Of a DNA stretch of 64,000 nucleotides, positions 10,297 to 20,934 are shown piece after piece. The translations under genes and the position numbers were made by a program. Each line of letters opens with the position of its first letter. Position 1 is the stretch's first letter. The stretch is from the NCBI RefSeq assembly GCF_020144665.1, contig NZ_JAAHBQ010000016.1:17923-81922 (forward strand). The letters run 5' to 3'. Under the pieces are notes generated by a model that was not told the origin of the DNA, searched no databases, and saw nothing but the letters and a program-made list of their open reading frames with translations. This DNA comes from Oscillatoria salina IIICB1 (GTDB lineage Bacteria; Cyanobacteriota; Cyanobacteriia; Cyanobacteriales; SIO1D9).

Positions 10297-10818
10297 CTAA
10301 GCGTAAAGCTTTTCGACCGAAACTCCTCTTTCTTCTGCTACTTCGGAAAAAGTACGGATACTTTCTAAAGCATCAATTGCTGCTCTAGCGTTATTTAAAG
10401 GATTATTAGAACCTAGTTGTTTGGCGAGAATGTTTTGCACTCCCGCAAGTTCTAAAACTGTCCTCACTGCACCCCCGGCAATTACACCTGTACCTGGGGC
10501 TGCGGGTCGCATCATTACCTTTGCTCCTCCGGAAACCCCACTTGTGGGATGAGAAATCGAGTTCGCTTTGGTGAGGGCAATATCGATCAGTTGTTTTTTG
10601 CCATCAGCAACACCTTTGCGGACAGCACCAATTACATCACTAGCTTTACCCACACCTACGCCTACTTGACCTTTTTCATTGCCAACGACGACGATCGCGC
10701 GGAAGCTAAGTTTTTTACCGCCTTTAACAACTTTACTAACGCGGCGGATTTGAATCACCCGCTCTTGCCAATTAGTTTCTTTTTCTTTAGCGCGGCTACT
10801 TTTGCGACGTTTTGCCAT
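10297..10818 (-). CDS. rpsE: 30S ribosomal protein S5
   Basis: The 173-residue S5 carries the double-stranded-RNA-binding-like N domain ([30 protein letters not shown]) and the C-terminal domain with [15 protein letters not shown]. It helps decoding fidelity and mRNA unwinding at the 30S entry. It follows rplR by 52 bp. Confidence 0.97.
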   Translation of the reverse strand: MAKRRKSSRAKEKETNWQERVIQIRRVSKVVKGGKKLSFRAIVVVGNEKGQVGVGVGKASDVIGAVRKGVADGKKQLIDIALTKANSISHPTSGVSGGAKVMMRPAAPGTGVIAGGAVRTVLELAGVQNILAKQLGSNNPLNNARAAIDALESIRTFSEVAEERGVSVEKLYA

Positions 10819-10870
10819 AATTAAATTCCTTTTTCTGACAATCCATAACTAAACTTAAAGTAAAGATAGA

Positions 10871-11233
10871 TTAAAAATCTAATCCTGCTTCACGGGCAGC
10901 TTCAGCTAGAGCTTTAACCCGACCATGATAAATGTTACCGCCGCGATCGAAAACTACTTTTTTAATTCCTTGGGAGAGCGATCGCTCGGCGACTAATTTC
11001 CCCACTGCCGAAGATGCTTCACAAGTAGCGGCTGATTCCAATTGCGCTCTCAACTCTGTATCCAAAGTTGAGGCTGCTGCTAAGGTATGTTGCTTGGTAT
11101 CGTCAATCACCTGAGCATAAATGTGCTGATTAGAGCGGAAAACAGATAATCTGGGGCGCTCTGACGTACCATTTACTTTTTTGCGTAACCGCCGATGACG
11201 GCGCTGAACTAATTCTTTGCGAGTTAACTTCAT
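10871..11233 (-). CDS. rplR: 50S ribosomal protein L18
   Basis: The 120-residue L18 has [35 protein letters not shown] and the C-terminal [26 protein letters not shown]. It binds 5S rRNA together with L5. Two bases separate it from rplF, so translation is probably coupled. Confidence 0.97.
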   Translation of the reverse strand: MKLTRKELVQRRHRRLRKKVNGTSERPRLSVFRSNQHIYAQVIDDTKQHTLAAASTLDTELRAQLESAATCEASSAVGKLVAERSLSQGIKKVVFDRGGNIYHGRVKALAEAAREAGLDF

Positions 11234-11235
11234 TT

Positions 11236-11775
11236 TTACTTCTTACCTGCCTTACCAGCTTTACGTCTCACCATTTCGCCTGCATAGCGAATACCTTTAC
11301 CTTTATAGGGTTCTGGAGGACGAACGCCACGAATTTTCGCGGCGACGTTACCAACCACTTCTTTATTAAACCCAGTTACAATTACTTCCGTATTTTTTTC
11401 TACTGCCACGGAAACGCCTTCGGGCATTTCTATTTCTACGGGATGACTATAACCCACAGTTAGGATCAGTTTTTTCCCCTGTGCCTGCGCCCGATAACCG
11501 ACACCTTGGATTTGCAATCGTTTCTCAAATCCTTTGGAAACACCTTCAACCATGTTATTTACCAAGGTGCGGGATAAGCCGTGACGCTGGCGAGCAACTC
11601 TCGAATCATCCCGTCGCAAAACCCGCAGGGTTTTATCTTCTTGCTCTACTTTAACTTGAGGTGGCAGCACCCGCTCTAATTGACCCTTCGGTCCTTTAAC
11701 CGCGACTTTTTGCCCATCGATTTCCACGCTTACTTGATCGGGAATTTCAATCGGACGCTTGCCGATACGAGACAT
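11236..11775 (-). CDS. rplF: 50S ribosomal protein L6
   Basis: The 179-residue L6 begins [19 protein letters not shown] and has the two repeated L6 domains, ending with the signature [14 protein letters not shown] and a Lys-rich tail. It sits near the sarcin-ricin loop. It follows rpsH by 83 bp. Confidence 0.97.
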   Translation of the reverse strand: MSRIGKRPIEIPDQVSVEIDGQKVAVKGPKGQLERVLPPQVKVEQEDKTLRVLRRDDSRVARQRHGLSRTLVNNMVEGVSKGFEKRLQIQGVGYRAQAQGKKLILTVGYSHPVEIEMPEGVSVAVEKNTEVIVTGFNKEVVGNVAAKIRGVRPPEPYKGKGIRYAGEMVRRKAGKAGKK

Positions 11776-11858
11776 AATTAACTACTCCTTTGTTATTTGT
11801 TGTTTGCCATTAGTTCCTCTCAGTTACTGTTATTTTTTTAGTAACTAATGACTAATAA

Positions 11859-12260
11859 CTACCAGACATAGCAAAGTACCTCGCCACCGATGCCCTTGCG
11901 TCTGGCTTCCCGGTCTGTCATGATGCCACTAGATGTAGAAATAATTGCAATCCCAATTCCACCTAAGACACGAGGCAATTCTTTGCGGTTCGAGTAAACT
12001 CGCAATCCCGGTTTACTGATTCGCTTGAGTTTTTTGATAATTGGTTGGCGGTTATTTCCCTTATATTTTAGGTAAATAACTAAATTCTTTTTAATTCCTT
12101 CGCCAACTTCTTCAAAATCACTAATAAAGCCTTCGTCTTTAAGAACTTGGGCAATGCTGCGCGTCATTTTTGTGGACGCTACTTCTGTAGTTAAGTGTCT
12201 CACCAAACAAGCATTGCGTATGCGGGTGAGCATATCGGAGATTGTGTCGTTCGACGCCAT
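11859..12260 (-). CDS. rpsH: 30S ribosomal protein S8
   Basis: The 133-residue S8 has [14 protein letters not shown] at the start and the C-terminal signature [31 protein letters not shown]. In E. coli S8 represses the spc operon, but no such site can be judged here. rplE precedes it directly: there is no rpsN (S14) between them, as in other cyanobacteria. Confidence 0.97.
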   Translation of the reverse strand: MASNDTISDMLTRIRNACLVRHLTTEVASTKMTRSIAQVLKDEGFISDFEEVGEGIKKNLVIYLKYKGNNRQPIIKKLKRISKPGLRVYSNRKELPRVLGGIGIAIISTSSGIMTDREARRKGIGGEVLCYVW

Positions 12261-12293
12261 TATTGCCTTTTTTCCTTCCTAAATAATCAATAA

Positions 12294-12839
12294 CTAACTA
12301 CCTCGAAACGGCATTCCCATTTCTTTGAGTAACGCCCGACCTTCTTCATCAGTATTGGCAGTAGTAATAATGGAAACATCCATACCGCGAATTTGATCGA
12401 TACTGTCGTAATCTATTTCGGGAAAAATGAGTTGTTCTCTAATGCCAAGGCTATAGTTTCCATGTCCATCAAAGCTTTTCGGGCTAACGCCACGAAAGTC
12501 TCTAATTCGAGGCAAAGCTAAATTAATCAATCTATCGAGAAAAGCGTACATCCTGTCAGAGCGTAAAGTAACCATTACACCTACAGGCATCCCTTTACGA
12601 ATTTTGAAACCAGCGATCGCTTTTTTAGCTCTGGTAACGACTGGTTTTTGTCCGGTAATTGTTGCTAGTTCGCTCAGTGATGATTCTAGAGCTTTAGCGT
12701 TTTGATGTGCTTCCCCTAAGCCTCGATTAACTGTGACTTTGACCACTTTAGGAACTTGGTGAATGTTCGTGTAACCAAATTCTTCTTTCAGCTTGGGAAC
12801 AATAATTTCTTGGTAAGTTTGTTTGAGTTTTTGTGTCAT
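12294..12839 (-). CDS. rplE: 50S ribosomal protein L5
   Basis: The 181-residue L5 shows the motifs [34 protein letters not shown] and the C-terminal [26 protein letters not shown]. It binds 5S rRNA and bridges the subunits. It follows rplX by 75 bp. Confidence 0.97.
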   Translation of the reverse strand: MTQKLKQTYQEIIVPKLKEEFGYTNIHQVPKVVKVTVNRGLGEAHQNAKALESSLSELATITGQKPVVTRAKKAIAGFKIRKGMPVGVMVTLRSDRMYAFLDRLINLALPRIRDFRGVSPKSFDGHGNYSLGIREQLIFPEIDYDSIDQIRGMDVSIITTANTDEEGRALLKEMGMPFRGS

Positions 12840-12914
12840 GATTCCTACTGCTTTTCCCTGGGCTTGGTCAGGGAACTAGGGTTGAGAATTATCCCCAGGT
12901 GAACTAATTGTATT

Positions 12915-13265
12915 TTAGTCAATTATTTCGCCTGTTTTTTTGAGCATTCTTACTTTCCGACCGTCTTCGGTAAAGGTATAGCTAATGCGACTAGCAACAC
13001 CTTCTTTGTCGGAATAAAGCATCACATTAGAACTGTGAATTGGTGCCTCAAAGGTAATAATTTGACCTGTTTCTCCTTCTTGACGAGGTTTCACGTGCTT
13101 AGTTTTGACGTTGACTCCTTCGACGACTACTTTGCTGGTTTTTGGTATTGCCCGCTTAATTATGCCGACTTTACCTTTATCTCGACCAGCAATTACTTGC
13201 ACTCGGTCGCCTGTTTTAACGTGCATTTTGTAGCGTTTGGGTTGTTGCTTTTTCTTGGTTGCCAT
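12915..13265 (-). CDS. rplX: 50S ribosomal protein L24
   Basis: The 116-residue L24 has the KOW motif ([23 protein letters not shown]) and [16 protein letters not shown]. It is an assembly initiator of the 50S subunit. The ATG overlaps the rplN stop by one base (TAATG). Confidence 0.97.
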   Translation of the reverse strand: MATKKKQQPKRYKMHVKTGDRVQVIAGRDKGKVGIIKRAIPKTSKVVVEGVNVKTKHVKPRQEGETGQIITFEAPIHSSNVMLYSDKEGVASRISYTFTEDGRKVRMLKKTGEIID

Positions 13266-13633
13266 TAGATGACCTCCGGTGCGAGGGAAACAATTTTAGT
13301 AAAATTTTTATCGCGCAGTTCCCGCGCTACAGGACCGAAAACCCGCGTTCCACGAGGATTGCCGTCGGCATTAATAATCACCGCAGCATTGTCATCAAAG
13401 CGAATGCTCATACCACTTTCGCGGCGCAAACTTTGACGAGTACGGACGATGACTGCTCGCACCACATCTGATTTTTTTACTCCCATATTGGGAATAGCGT
13501 CTTTGACGACGGCGATAATCACATCGCCAATACCGCCATAACGACGGTTGCTCGATCCTAAAACGCGCAGGCACATTATTTTGCGAGCGCCACTGTTATC
13601 AGCAACGTTTAGGTAAGACTCTTGTTGAATCAT
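13265..13633 (-). CDS. rplN: 50S ribosomal protein L14
   Basis: The 122-residue L14 begins [26 protein letters not shown] and contains the [21 protein letters not shown]-terminus. It forms an intersubunit bridge. Stop and start overlap with rplX. Confidence 0.98.
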   Translation of the reverse strand: MIQQESYLNVADNSGARKIMCLRVLGSSNRRYGGIGDVIIAVVKDAIPNMGVKKSDVVRAVIVRTRQSLRRESGMSIRFDDNAAVIINADGNPRGTRVFGPVARELRDKNFTKIVSLAPEVI

Positions 13634-13708
13634 TTCCGTAAGTAAGCTTTGTAGGGGTGATTTATTTTTTTGGTTCTCAGTAAATTACTGGCATCGCGAT
13701 CGCCAATT

Positions 13709-13960
13709 TTAAGTTTGAGAACTACTACTAATAATTTCTGTAACTGTCCACCTTTTGGTGCGGCTCAAGGGTCGAGTTTCGCGAATGCGGACGCGATCGC
13801 CTTCTCGACATTTATTTTCTTCGTCGTGTGCTTTATATCTTTTGGTATTGACGACGATTTTGCCGTATTTTGGGTGAGGAGAGCGGTTTTCGATGGCAAC
13901 AACGACGGTTTTATTCATTTTGTCGCTGACTACAAATCCCACTCGTTCTTTTGCTGGCAT
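13709..13960 (-). CDS. rpsQ: 30S ribosomal protein S17
   Basis: The 83-residue OB-fold S17 reads [34 protein letters not shown] and has the [18 protein letters not shown] signature. It is a primary 16S rRNA binder. It starts 6 bp after the rpmC stop. Confidence 0.97.
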   Translation of the reverse strand: MPAKERVGFVVSDKMNKTVVVAIENRSPHPKYGKIVVNTKRYKAHDEENKCREGDRVRIRETRPLSRTKRWTVTEIISSSSQT

Positions 13961-13966
13961 TTGCTT

Positions 13967-14239
13967 TTACTCCTCTTCTGGTGCTGTGGATGCTGGGGAC
14001 TCTTGAGTTGTCGTTGATTTTGCTGACGACTCTTGTTCGGCTGCTTTTTGCCGCTCGGTTTCTACAGTTAGTAGTTGAGCAAGGCGATGCCGTTTGTGCT
14101 TGAACTGGTGAGTTTTTTCTAATCTGCCAGTCCCCTTCAGCAGTCGCAGTTCAAACAATTCCCGTTTCACGGCAATAATATTTTCCGCTAATTCGGTATC
14201 GCTTAATTGTCTGACTTCTTCTATCTTCGGCAGAGGCAT
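13967..14239 (-). CDS. rpmC: 50S ribosomal protein L29
   Basis: A helical L29 (LSDTELAENIIAVKRELFELR, then QFKHKRHRLAQLLTVETERQ). At 90 residues it is longer than the 60-70 typical of the family because of a low-complexity Ser/Thr/Glu/Pro tail ending STAPEEE. L29 sits at the exit tunnel. Confidence 0.95.
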   Translation of the reverse strand: MPLPKIEEVRQLSDTELAENIIAVKRELFELRLLKGTGRLEKTHQFKHKRHRLAQLLTVETERQKAAEQESSAKSTTTQESPASTAPEEE

Positions 14240-14296
14240 AATTTTTTCGACTCAGTAACTTTGAATTCTGGAACTGAAAACTGAGAATTCCTGGAT

Positions 14297-14716
14297 TTAA
14301 AGGTACTCGTCTTCACGAGTAATAAACTTAGTTTTAATTGGTAGCTTTTGCGCTGCTAAACGCATTGCTTCGCGGGCTACTTCTTCAGGAACTCCAGCAA
14401 TTTCAAACATAATTCGTCCGGGCTTTACTACGGCTACCCAATATTCGGGAGAACCTTTACCGGAACCCATCCGGGTTTCAGCAGGGCGCATAGTGACTGG
14501 TTTGTCTGGGAAAACGCGAATCCAAATTTTCCCACCGCGACGAATATAACGAGTCATGGCTCGACGTGCGGCTTCGATTTGGCGAGAGGTAATCCAACTT
14601 GGTTCGGTAGCTTGTAAGGCGAAGTCACCAAAGTTGATTGTGCTACCTCGATGTGCTAGCCCTCTCATCCGTCCGCGTTGTTGTTTGCGGAATTTAGTTC
14701 TTCTGGGACTTAACAT
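14297..14716 (-). CDS. rplP: 50S ribosomal protein L16
   Basis: The 139-residue L16 begins [21 protein letters not shown] and has the family signatures [20 protein letters not shown] and [21 protein letters not shown]. It helps position A-site tRNA. It lies between rpsC and rpmC. Confidence 0.98.
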   Translation of the reverse strand: MLSPRRTKFRKQQRGRMRGLAHRGSTINFGDFALQATEPSWITSRQIEAARRAMTRYIRRGGKIWIRVFPDKPVTMRPAETRMGSGKGSPEYWVAVVKPGRIMFEIAGVPEEVAREAMRLAAQKLPIKTKFITREDEYL

Positions 14717-14818
14717 GATTTGTCGTTTGTTGTTTGTTGTACGAGAAGAAGCTGCTTGGCGTGCTTCTACATTGGTTGTGAAAGATTACCGCTTCACGAA
14801 CAAATCATCAAAATATGA

Positions 14819-15538
14819 CTATTCAGAACGGTCTTCAAACTGCTGACGACGGCGTTGACGACGGGGAGTTGGTGTTTGGGGTGGAGGTGGTAATTCTTCT
14901 TGACCGGGAATAATTTCCCCTTTGAAAATCCAAACTTTCACTCCCAAGATTCCGTAAATGGTTCGGGCGGTGCGATAAGCGTAGTCAATATCGGCGCGTA
15001 AGGTGTGTAAAGGTACTCGACCTTCGCGAGTCCACTCTGTACGAGCAATTTCTGCTCCGTTTAAACGACCGCTAACTTGAACTTTGATTCCTTGTACTTC
15101 GGCTTTTTGAGCGCGTTGAATTGCTTGACGCACGACTCTCCGGAAGGAAACCCGCCTTTCTAGCTGTTGGGCGATATATTCAGCAATTAAGGCTGCATCA
15201 GCATCTACTCTGGCTACTTCGATAACGTTGATTCGGATTTGGCGAGAACCTCCTAAAAGTTCTTGTAAGCCAGTCCGTAGAGATTCAATGCCGCTACCTC
15301 CACGCCCAACGACTACACCTGGTCGAGCGGTATAAATTTCTAGGTCAATTTGATCGGCTTTGCGTTCAATTCTGACTTGAGAAATTCCGGCGTTATTTAG
15401 GTTTCTATCGACGTACTGCCGAATTTGGTGGTCTTCTTGTAAGAGTTCCGGATAGCGTTTGGTGTCGGCATACCAACGAGATAAATGTTCTTTGGTGATG
15501 CCAAGCCGAAACCCGATTGGATGAATTTTCTGTCCCAT
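14819..15538 (-). CDS. rpsC: 30S ribosomal protein S3
   Basis: The 239-residue S3 begins [13 protein letters not shown] and carries the KH domain with [17 protein letters not shown], then the C-terminal S3 domain ([13 protein letters not shown]). A Pro-rich and Arg-rich tail ([16 protein letters not shown]) extends the C-terminus, as in cyanobacteria. Eight bp separate it from rplV. Confidence 0.98.
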   Translation of the reverse strand: MGQKIHPIGFRLGITKEHLSRWYADTKRYPELLQEDHQIRQYVDRNLNNAGISQVRIERKADQIDLEIYTARPGVVVGRGGSGIESLRTGLQELLGGSRQIRINVIEVARVDADAALIAEYIAQQLERRVSFRRVVRQAIQRAQKAEVQGIKVQVSGRLNGAEIARTEWTREGRVPLHTLRADIDYAYRTARTIYGILGVKVWIFKGEIIPGQEELPPPPQTPTPRRQRRRQQFEDRSE

Positions 15539-15546
15539 AAACTTTT

Positions 15547-15909
15547 TTATTCTTCCTCTGCTTCGGGAGCAACTGCGACGGTGATATGACAGGTGGGTTT
15601 GCGAATTTGATATGCCCGACCTTGCGCCCTAGCACGATAGCGTCTTAAACTGGGTCCTCGATCTGCAAAAGCTTTACTAACTACCAATGTAGTTGGCTCT
15701 AGCCCTTCGTTATGCTCGGCGTTTGCCACAGCAGAACGCAATACTTTCAGGATTGGTTCACAAGCTCGATAGGGCATGAATTCTAAGAGAATTAATGCTT
15801 CCCGATAGGAACGACCGCGAATTTGATCGAGAACTCGTCTGACTTTGTCTGGTGACATCCGCACGTAGCGGGCGATCGCTTTTACTTCTGCTGTAGTATC
15901 TATTACCAT
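15547..15909 (-). CDS. rplV: 50S ribosomal protein L22
   Basis: The 120-residue L22 has [22 protein letters not shown] and the extended tunnel loop ending [27 protein letters not shown]. It lines the exit tunnel constriction. It lies between rpsS and rpsC. Confidence 0.97.
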   Translation of the reverse strand: MVIDTTAEVKAIARYVRMSPDKVRRVLDQIRGRSYREALILLEFMPYRACEPILKVLRSAVANAEHNEGLEPTTLVVSKAFADRGPSLRRYRARAQGRAYQIRKPTCHITVAVAPEAEEE

Positions 15910-15984
15910 TGTTTTCTCCTGTTCGTGTCAGAGCGTCATTTGGGTTTGGTAATGAGCGCTTGACGAGCAAGCTGCGATCGCCGC

Positions 15985-16266
15985 TTAGCGCCGACCTGCT
16001 TTTTTATCGCTTTTTGCGTGTCCGCGAAAGGTTCGCGTGGGGGCAAATTCCCCTAGTTTGTGTCCGACCATTTGTTCGCTGATGAAAATTGGTACGTGCT
16101 GGCGACCGTTGTGTACCGCGATCGTATGACCGATCATCTGGGGCAAAATGGTTGATGCTCTTGACCAAGTTTTAATTACTTGTTTTTCACCTTTGGCGTT
16201 GAGCTTTTCAATTTTTGACAGCAAGCTGTCGGCAATAAACGGACCTTTTTTTAAGGAACGACTCAT
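15985..16266 (-). CDS. rpsS: 30S ribosomal protein S19
   Basis: The 93-residue S19 begins [21 protein letters not shown] and contains [34 protein letters not shown]. It forms a head complex with S13. It follows rplB by 142 bp, an unusually wide spacing for this block. Confidence 0.98.
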   Translation of the reverse strand: MSRSLKKGPFIADSLLSKIEKLNAKGEKQVIKTWSRASTILPQMIGHTIAVHNGRQHVPIFISEQMVGHKLGEFAPTRTFRGHAKSDKKAGRR

Positions 16267-16408
16267 ATTTTCTACTCGAAATCAATACAATTAGCACGTA
16301 ACTAAGCATGAAGTATTTTTGATTGAAAAACACTTTGTCTTTACTGCATATATTCTTTACTTTGTCAAGAATTAGCTAGTTTATTTTTTACTTCAAGCTT
16401 CAGTTTGC

Positions 16409-17254
16409 TTAACCTCTACCCTTACCTCTGCTGCGACGACGCTCGATTAAGGCATCGCTGCGTTTCTTCGACTTACGGGTTTTTGCACCCAAAGTCGGTT
16501 TACCCCAAGGTGTTACCGGACTACTTCTACCAATGGGAGCGCGTCCTTCACCACCACCATGAGGGTGATCGACTGGGTTCATCGCACTTCCCCTTACTTG
16601 AGGTCTGCGTCCCAAATGTCTTGTTTTACCTGCTTTTCCTAAACTGATGTTTCGGTCATCAACATTGCCTACTTGTCCAATCGTGGCGTAGCATTCTTTC
16701 CGAACTTTACGCACTTCTTTAGAAGGCAATTTGAGCGTGACGTAATCTCCTTCTTTGGCTACCACTTGAGCCGCAGTACCAGCCGCACGCACAATCTGTC
16801 CGCCTCGTCCAGCAACTAGCTCGATATTGTGAACGTCAGTACCTAAAGGAATCTTACTCAAAGGCAAAGCATTGCCAATTTCAAAAGGAGATTCTTCTCC
16901 AGCCACAACTGTTGCACCAACCTGCAATTTTGCCGGACAGATAATATATCTTTTTTCCCCATCTTCATAAAAGAGGAGAGCAATTCTTGCATTCCGGTTG
17001 GGATCGTACTCGATCGCGGCTACTTTTGCGGGAATATTATGCTTATCCCGACGAAAATCTATCTGACGATAGAGGCGCTTATGTCCGCCACCCCTACGTC
17101 TACTGGTAATTACACCCCGGTTATTGCGACCTTTTTTCCTATGCTTATACTTGGTTAGAGATTTTTCTGGTTCGCTTTTAGTAACTTCGGAAAAATCCGA
17201 GATAGTCGCTTGGCGGGTTCCCGGCGTGTACGGTCGAAAAGAACGTAAACCCAT
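16409..17254 (-). CDS. rplB: 50S ribosomal protein L2
   Basis: The 281-residue L2 starts [23 protein letters not shown] and has the highly conserved [23 protein letters not shown] loop whose His is near the peptidyl transferase centre, and the [15 protein letters not shown] tail. It lies between rplW and rpsS. Confidence 0.98.
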   Translation of the reverse strand: MGLRSFRPYTPGTRQATISDFSEVTKSEPEKSLTKYKHRKKGRNNRGVITSRRRGGGHKRLYRQIDFRRDKHNIPAKVAAIEYDPNRNARIALLFYEDGEKRYIICPAKLQVGATVVAGEESPFEIGNALPLSKIPLGTDVHNIELVAGRGGQIVRAAGTAAQVVAKEGDYVTLKLPSKEVRKVRKECYATIGQVGNVDDRNISLGKAGKTRHLGRRPQVRGSAMNPVDHPHGGGEGRAPIGRSSPVTPWGKPTLGAKTRKSKKRSDALIERRRSRGKGRG

Positions 17255-17303
17255 AACTTATACTCAAAAATTAACTACACAGAAGATTAGTTATTTTCTC
17301 TCC

Positions 17304-17615
17304 CTAAACTTCTGGGAATAGGGTAATTGAATCTCCTTCTGCCAAAGTAACGATCGCGCGTTTATATCGGGGCTTGTAACCGATAAATCTACCGACGCGA
17401 CGCTTTTTCGGAGGTCGATTCAAGGTATTGACTTTTGTTACTGTGACATCAAACAAGCTTTCAATCGCAGCTTTAATTTGCGGCTTACTCGCTTTTTTTG
17501 CCACATCAAAGACATATTTGTTCTGCTCTAACAAAATCGTTGCCTTTTCGGTAACAATCGGTCTAATAATTAAATCCGGTAATTCGCGGGGATCGCATTT
17601 ATGTTTACTGGTCAC
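17304..17615 (-). CDS. rplW: 50S ribosomal protein L23
   Basis: The 103-residue L23 has [42 protein letters not shown] and a C-terminal [26 protein letters not shown]. It is the docking site for trigger factor and SRP at the tunnel exit. Its start overlaps the rplD end by 11 bp, so the two are coupled. Confidence 0.97.
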   Translation of the reverse strand: MTSKHKCDPRELPDLIIRPIVTEKATILLEQNKYVFDVAKKASKPQIKAAIESLFDVTVTKVNTLNRPPKKRRVGRFIGYKPRYKRAIVTLAEGDSITLFPEV

Positions 17616-18240
17616 TGTAAACCTCCTGAATTTTTGCCAGAGCCTCGCTAGTTATGACGATTTTGTCAGCTAAAAGCAAATCATAAATATTTAAACTCTC
17701 AGCTTTCATTAACTTTAAAGTGCTAATATTGCGGGCTGACAAATAAACATTGTCAGTAAATTCTCTCAGAATTAGTAAAACTTTTGCTCCAGGTTCTACT
17801 CCCCAGCGCTCGATTGCTTGTACCAATTCTTTAGTTTTCGGTCTTGGCAACTGCTCGGCAAAATTTTCGACGACGAGCAAATCTTCGGCGCGGCTATTTA
17901 AAGCTGTTCTCAGTGCCAGTCGCCGCTCTTTGCGGTTCATTTTGATATTGTAGTCTTTAGGTTTCGGACCGAAGATTACACCGCCGCCTTTCCATAATGG
18001 CGAGCGAATTGAACCTGCACGAGCGCGCCCAGTGCCTTTTTGCCGCCAAGGTTTGCGTCCGCCACCTCTAACTTCTGCTCTGGTTTTAGTCGAAGCTGTG
18101 CCTCGACGAGCGTTAGTCATTTGCCTTACTAGGGCGCGGTGGACGATGTGAGCAGCGCTTTCTTCTCTGGCAACTCGTAATTCTAAGCTTGCCTGCCCGA
18201 CTTCTTCTCCTTGCCAGTTTTTAACTACACAATCAACCAT
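17605..18240 (-). CDS. rplD: 50S ribosomal protein L4
   Basis: The 211-residue L4 has the extended tunnel loop [45 protein letters not shown] and the C-terminal Rossmann-like half. In E. coli L4 is the autogenous regulator of the S10 operon; whether that holds here is unknown. It follows rplC by 123 bp and overlaps rplW. Confidence 0.97.
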   Translation of the reverse strand: MVDCVVKNWQGEEVGQASLELRVAREESAAHIVHRALVRQMTNARRGTASTKTRAEVRGGGRKPWRQKGTGRARAGSIRSPLWKGGGVIFGPKPKDYNIKMNRKERRLALRTALNSRAEDLLVVENFAEQLPRPKTKELVQAIERWGVEPGAKVLLILREFTDNVYLSARNISTLKLMKAESLNIYDLLLADKIVITSEALAKIQEVYSDQ

Positions 18241-18363
18241 CTCTTGTCCTTTGTCTTGTGCTTTGTTCTGTTCTTTGCTCTTGCCTTGGCTTTTGTCTGG
18301 TTCTTTTCTCCTTTTTCCAGAGTTGGCAAACTAGTAACAAAAACCAAGAACTACGAGCAATAA

Positions 18364-19005
18364 CTATTTGTTTCCTACTTTGTTGGTGGGAACAATGTTT
18401 AATAACGCGCCCGGTTTCCCAGGAACAGACCCTTTAATTAGCAAGAGATTGCGTTCTGCGTCTACTTGGACGACAGTAAGTTTACGAATCGTCACTTGGG
18501 TTGCACCGAGTCGTCCTGCCATTTTCTTCCCTGGATAAATGCGACCAGGGGTGGTTCCAGGACCGATTGAACCTGGTTGTCGGTGGTTTTTGGAACCGTG
18601 AGACATTGGTCCGCGCCGAAAGTTATGTCTTTTCTGGTTTCCGGCAAATCCTTTACCAATACTCTTACTTTTAACGTCAACTATTTGACCGGGACTGAAA
18701 ATATCAGCTTTGATTGCTTCTCCTAGTCCGAATTGAGCAATCTCTTCGAGACGATACTCTTTCAGATGACGCAAAGGAGGAGCATCTGATTTTGCTAAAT
18801 GTCCCAATTCTGGCTTATTTAAAGCTTTCGGCTTAACTTCTTCATAGCCAACTTGGACGGCGTTGTAGCCATCAGTTTCTTTACTTTTAATTTGTGTTAT
18901 GGTGCATGGTCCGGCTTGGATGACAGTAACAGGAATGGCAATTCCTGTTTCTTTGTCAAATATTTGGGTCATGCCGAGTTTTGTGCCGAGGATACCGACA
19001 GACAC
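18364..19005 (-). CDS. rplC: 50S ribosomal protein L3
   Basis: L3 with the conserved [13 protein letters not shown] start and the [19 protein letters not shown] loop that reaches the peptidyl transferase centre. The frame is open back to another GTG at 19035, which would add ten basic residues. I prefer the GTG at 19005 (VSVGILGTK) because related L3 proteins begin there and an AAGGGG lies about 9 nt upstream. It is the first gene of the block; rpsJ is not upstream of it. Confidence 0.94.
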   Translation of the reverse strand: MSVGILGTKLGMTQIFDKETGIAIPVTVIQAGPCTITQIKSKETDGYNAVQVGYEEVKPKALNKPELGHLAKSDAPPLRHLKEYRLEEIAQFGLGEAIKADIFSPGQIVDVKSKSIGKGFAGNQKRHNFRRGPMSHGSKNHRQPGSIGPGTTPGRIYPGKKMAGRLGATQVTIRKLTVVQVDAERNLLLIKGSVPGKPGALLNIVPTNKVGNK

Positions 19006-19632
19006 TCTTGAAAGCCCCTTTTTTCTAGACAACACTATATTTGATGGCGCGAGCGCATTTTTCTACGCAGAACTAACTATTTCTGCTCAAACTGCTGGTC
19101 TGCCATCAGAACTTATCCTCCTTAAGGAGGGGTTTAAGCTAATTTGTTTTGGCGATCGCCACTCAACCTGAAACTAAATTTATTTTTAGCTGAGGTCTCT
19201 TTGCGACCTAAAGATAATTGCACTCAACCGTTGCAAGTAACTTCTTACCTCGGTGATTGACTTTTTTAGTTATCTTTGACCGCTTGGACTTAAGGAAAAT
19301 CATCCTCAGTATCCAAACTTTGCGGATGCTCTCACTAAGAGCCACACGAGGCAGCATTACCAGTCAAGAAGTAAGTTAGCTAATTCCTTAACTTGGTTGC
19401 ACGGGCTAGCTTTTTGTCTCGCGGGCAAAACTTTTTTTGTTCAGGTATACACCTGAAAGTCAGCTTTGCCTTTTTAAGTTCCGCAGAAGCTTTCCTAGCT
19501 CAAGTCTAGAACCCACCAGCTAGTCAGCATTCACCTCTGCGCAGACCCAATTTGATTGAGTTGCAGTTTGGTCGTGCGGTCACAATCGTCTATCTTAACT
19601 TTTGACAAGCGATTAGTCAAGTCAGGCGAAAG
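19006..19632. other. Long divergent intergenic spacer between rplC and ndhN
   Basis: About 630 bp with no convincing coding frame. It must hold the promoter and probably a long 5' leader of the ribosomal block on the minus strand. I see short self-complementary stretches (for example GCACGGGCTAGC and CTCGCGGGCAAAAC near 19.4 kb) but no RNA family I can name. Confidence 0.5.
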
Positions 19633-19662
19633 TTGATTCTAGCTTAAGCACTCACATATATT
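19633..19662 (+). promoter_or_regulatory. Candidate promoter for ndhN
   Basis: TTGATT (19633-19638) and TATATT (19657-19662) are separated by 18 bp, a fair match to a sigma-70-type promoter, and lie 37 bp upstream of the ndhN ATG. Confidence 0.4.
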
Positions 19663-19699
19663 AAAATACGAACAAAATATTCACAAAAATTCAAACGCG

Positions 19700-20176
19700 A
19701 TGGCACTGATTGCAAGCGGGAAATCATTTATTCGTGACTTAGAAAAGTCAGGCGCATTAGGAGTATACGCCCCTTTAGAAGGTGGGTTTGAAGGGCGCTA
19801 CCAGCGAAGATTGCGGGCGGTGGGATATGCGACATTAAATTTAACGGCTAGAGGTTTAGGAGACTTATCAGCCTATTTGACTCAGGTTCACGGTGTACGT
19901 CCACCCCATTTAGGGAAAAAAACTATTGGTCAAGATGCAGCCGTCGGACCGATCTATTTTGCACAACCGATCGCTGGTTATCAACTAGAAACTTTACCAC
20001 CAAATTCTCAAGGGTTGGTATTGTGGATTATTGAAGGATATGTGCTTTCCCAAAGCGAAAAAGAGTATTTAGCTGCTTTACCGAAACAAGAGCCACGAAT
20101 TAAAGTGGTCTTAGAAGTAGGTGGCGATCGCTATTTTCGTTGGGAGCCTCTCAGTGAAACCTTAACTGCTGCCTGA
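19700..20176 (+). CDS. ndhN: NAD(P)H-quinone oxidoreductase subunit N
   Basis: The 158-residue product matches NdhN throughout: it begins MALIASGKSFIRDLEKSGALGVYAPLEGG and contains YQRRLRAVGYATLNLTARGLGDL and GYVLSQSEKEYLAALP. NdhN is a cyanobacteria/chloroplast-specific peripheral subunit of NDH-1, which carries out cyclic electron flow and respiration in thylakoids. It is divergent from the ribosomal block and followed 45 bp later by a VWA gene. Confidence 0.95.
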   Translation: MALIASGKSFIRDLEKSGALGVYAPLEGGFEGRYQRRLRAVGYATLNLTARGLGDLSAYLTQVHGVRPPHLGKKTIGQDAAVGPIYFAQPIAGYQLETLPPNSQGLVLWIIEGYVLSQSEKEYLAALPKQEPRIKVVLEVGGDRYFRWEPLSETLTAA

Positions 20177-20221
20177 GATTTGATACTCTGGAAATAAAAG
20201 AGCTAACTAAGGGGGACTCCC

Positions 20222-20827
20222 ATGATTGAAGAACGCGATTATACACTGATTATTGACAAAAGTGGCAGTATGTCGATAAAAGATCAGTATGGTGGCAAAA
20301 GTCGCTGGAGCGTGATGCAGGAGTCTACCCTAGCTCTAGCTAGTAAGTGCGAAGAGTTAGACCCGGATGGAATTACGGTTTATACTTTTTCTGGTAAGTT
20401 TCGACGCTACGATAACGTTACTGCCAATAAAGTAGGACAAATTTTTCAGGAAAATGAACCTTCTGGGCGTACCGATTTAGCTAAAGTCCTAGAAGATGCG
20501 CTTAATGACTATTTTCAGCGTAAAACAGCAGGGCAAACGAAAGCAAATGGAGAAACTATTTTAGTTGTTACTGATGGTGAACCTGACGATCGCAAAGCGG
20601 TGATGCGGGTTATTGTGGAAGCATCTCGACGTATTGACAAAGATGAAGAGTTAGCGATCTCGTTTATTCAAGTTGGTAACGATCCTGATGCGAAGAAGTT
20701 TCTCAAGATTTTAGACGATGAATTGCAATCGGCGGGTGCTAAATTTGACATTGTGGATACGGTGACGCTGGATGATATGGAAGATATGACTCTCACCGAA
20801 GTGTTACTCAATGCGATTATTGATTAA
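20222..20827 (+). CDS. von Willebrand factor A domain protein (copy 1)
   Basis: A 201-residue protein that is essentially one VWA domain. The MIDAS metal site is visible: D-K-S-G-S (DxSxS) near residue 12, a Thr in SGRTDLAKVL, and Asp in VVTDGEPDD. No signal peptide, so cytoplasmic. A very similar paralog lies at 32.8 kb. An AAGGGGGA ribosome-binding site precedes the ATG. Its target is unknown; the next gene, with repeated DDLL motifs, may be functionally linked. Confidence 0.85.
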   Translation: MIEERDYTLIIDKSGSMSIKDQYGGKSRWSVMQESTLALASKCEELDPDGITVYTFSGKFRRYDNVTANKVGQIFQENEPSGRTDLAKVLEDALNDYFQRKTAGQTKANGETILVVTDGEPDDRKAVMRVIVEASRRIDKDEELAISFIQVGNDPDAKKFLKILDDELQSAGAKFDIVDTVTLDDMEDMTLTEVLLNAIID

Positions 20828-20934
20828 AGCGATCGCCAAATCTAGACTAAATTGGTGAAAAGTCGATCTCACCAAGTAAGCATTTTGGGTGAAGCTTAGG
20901 CTGAGTCGTAGGTTATCGTAGAGGGGGTAGAGTA

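Noticed and set aside
13670..14017. Plus-strand ORF across rpsQ/rpmC
   Set aside because: Antisense to two conserved ribosomal genes; Phe/Cys-rich composition typical of a shadow frame.
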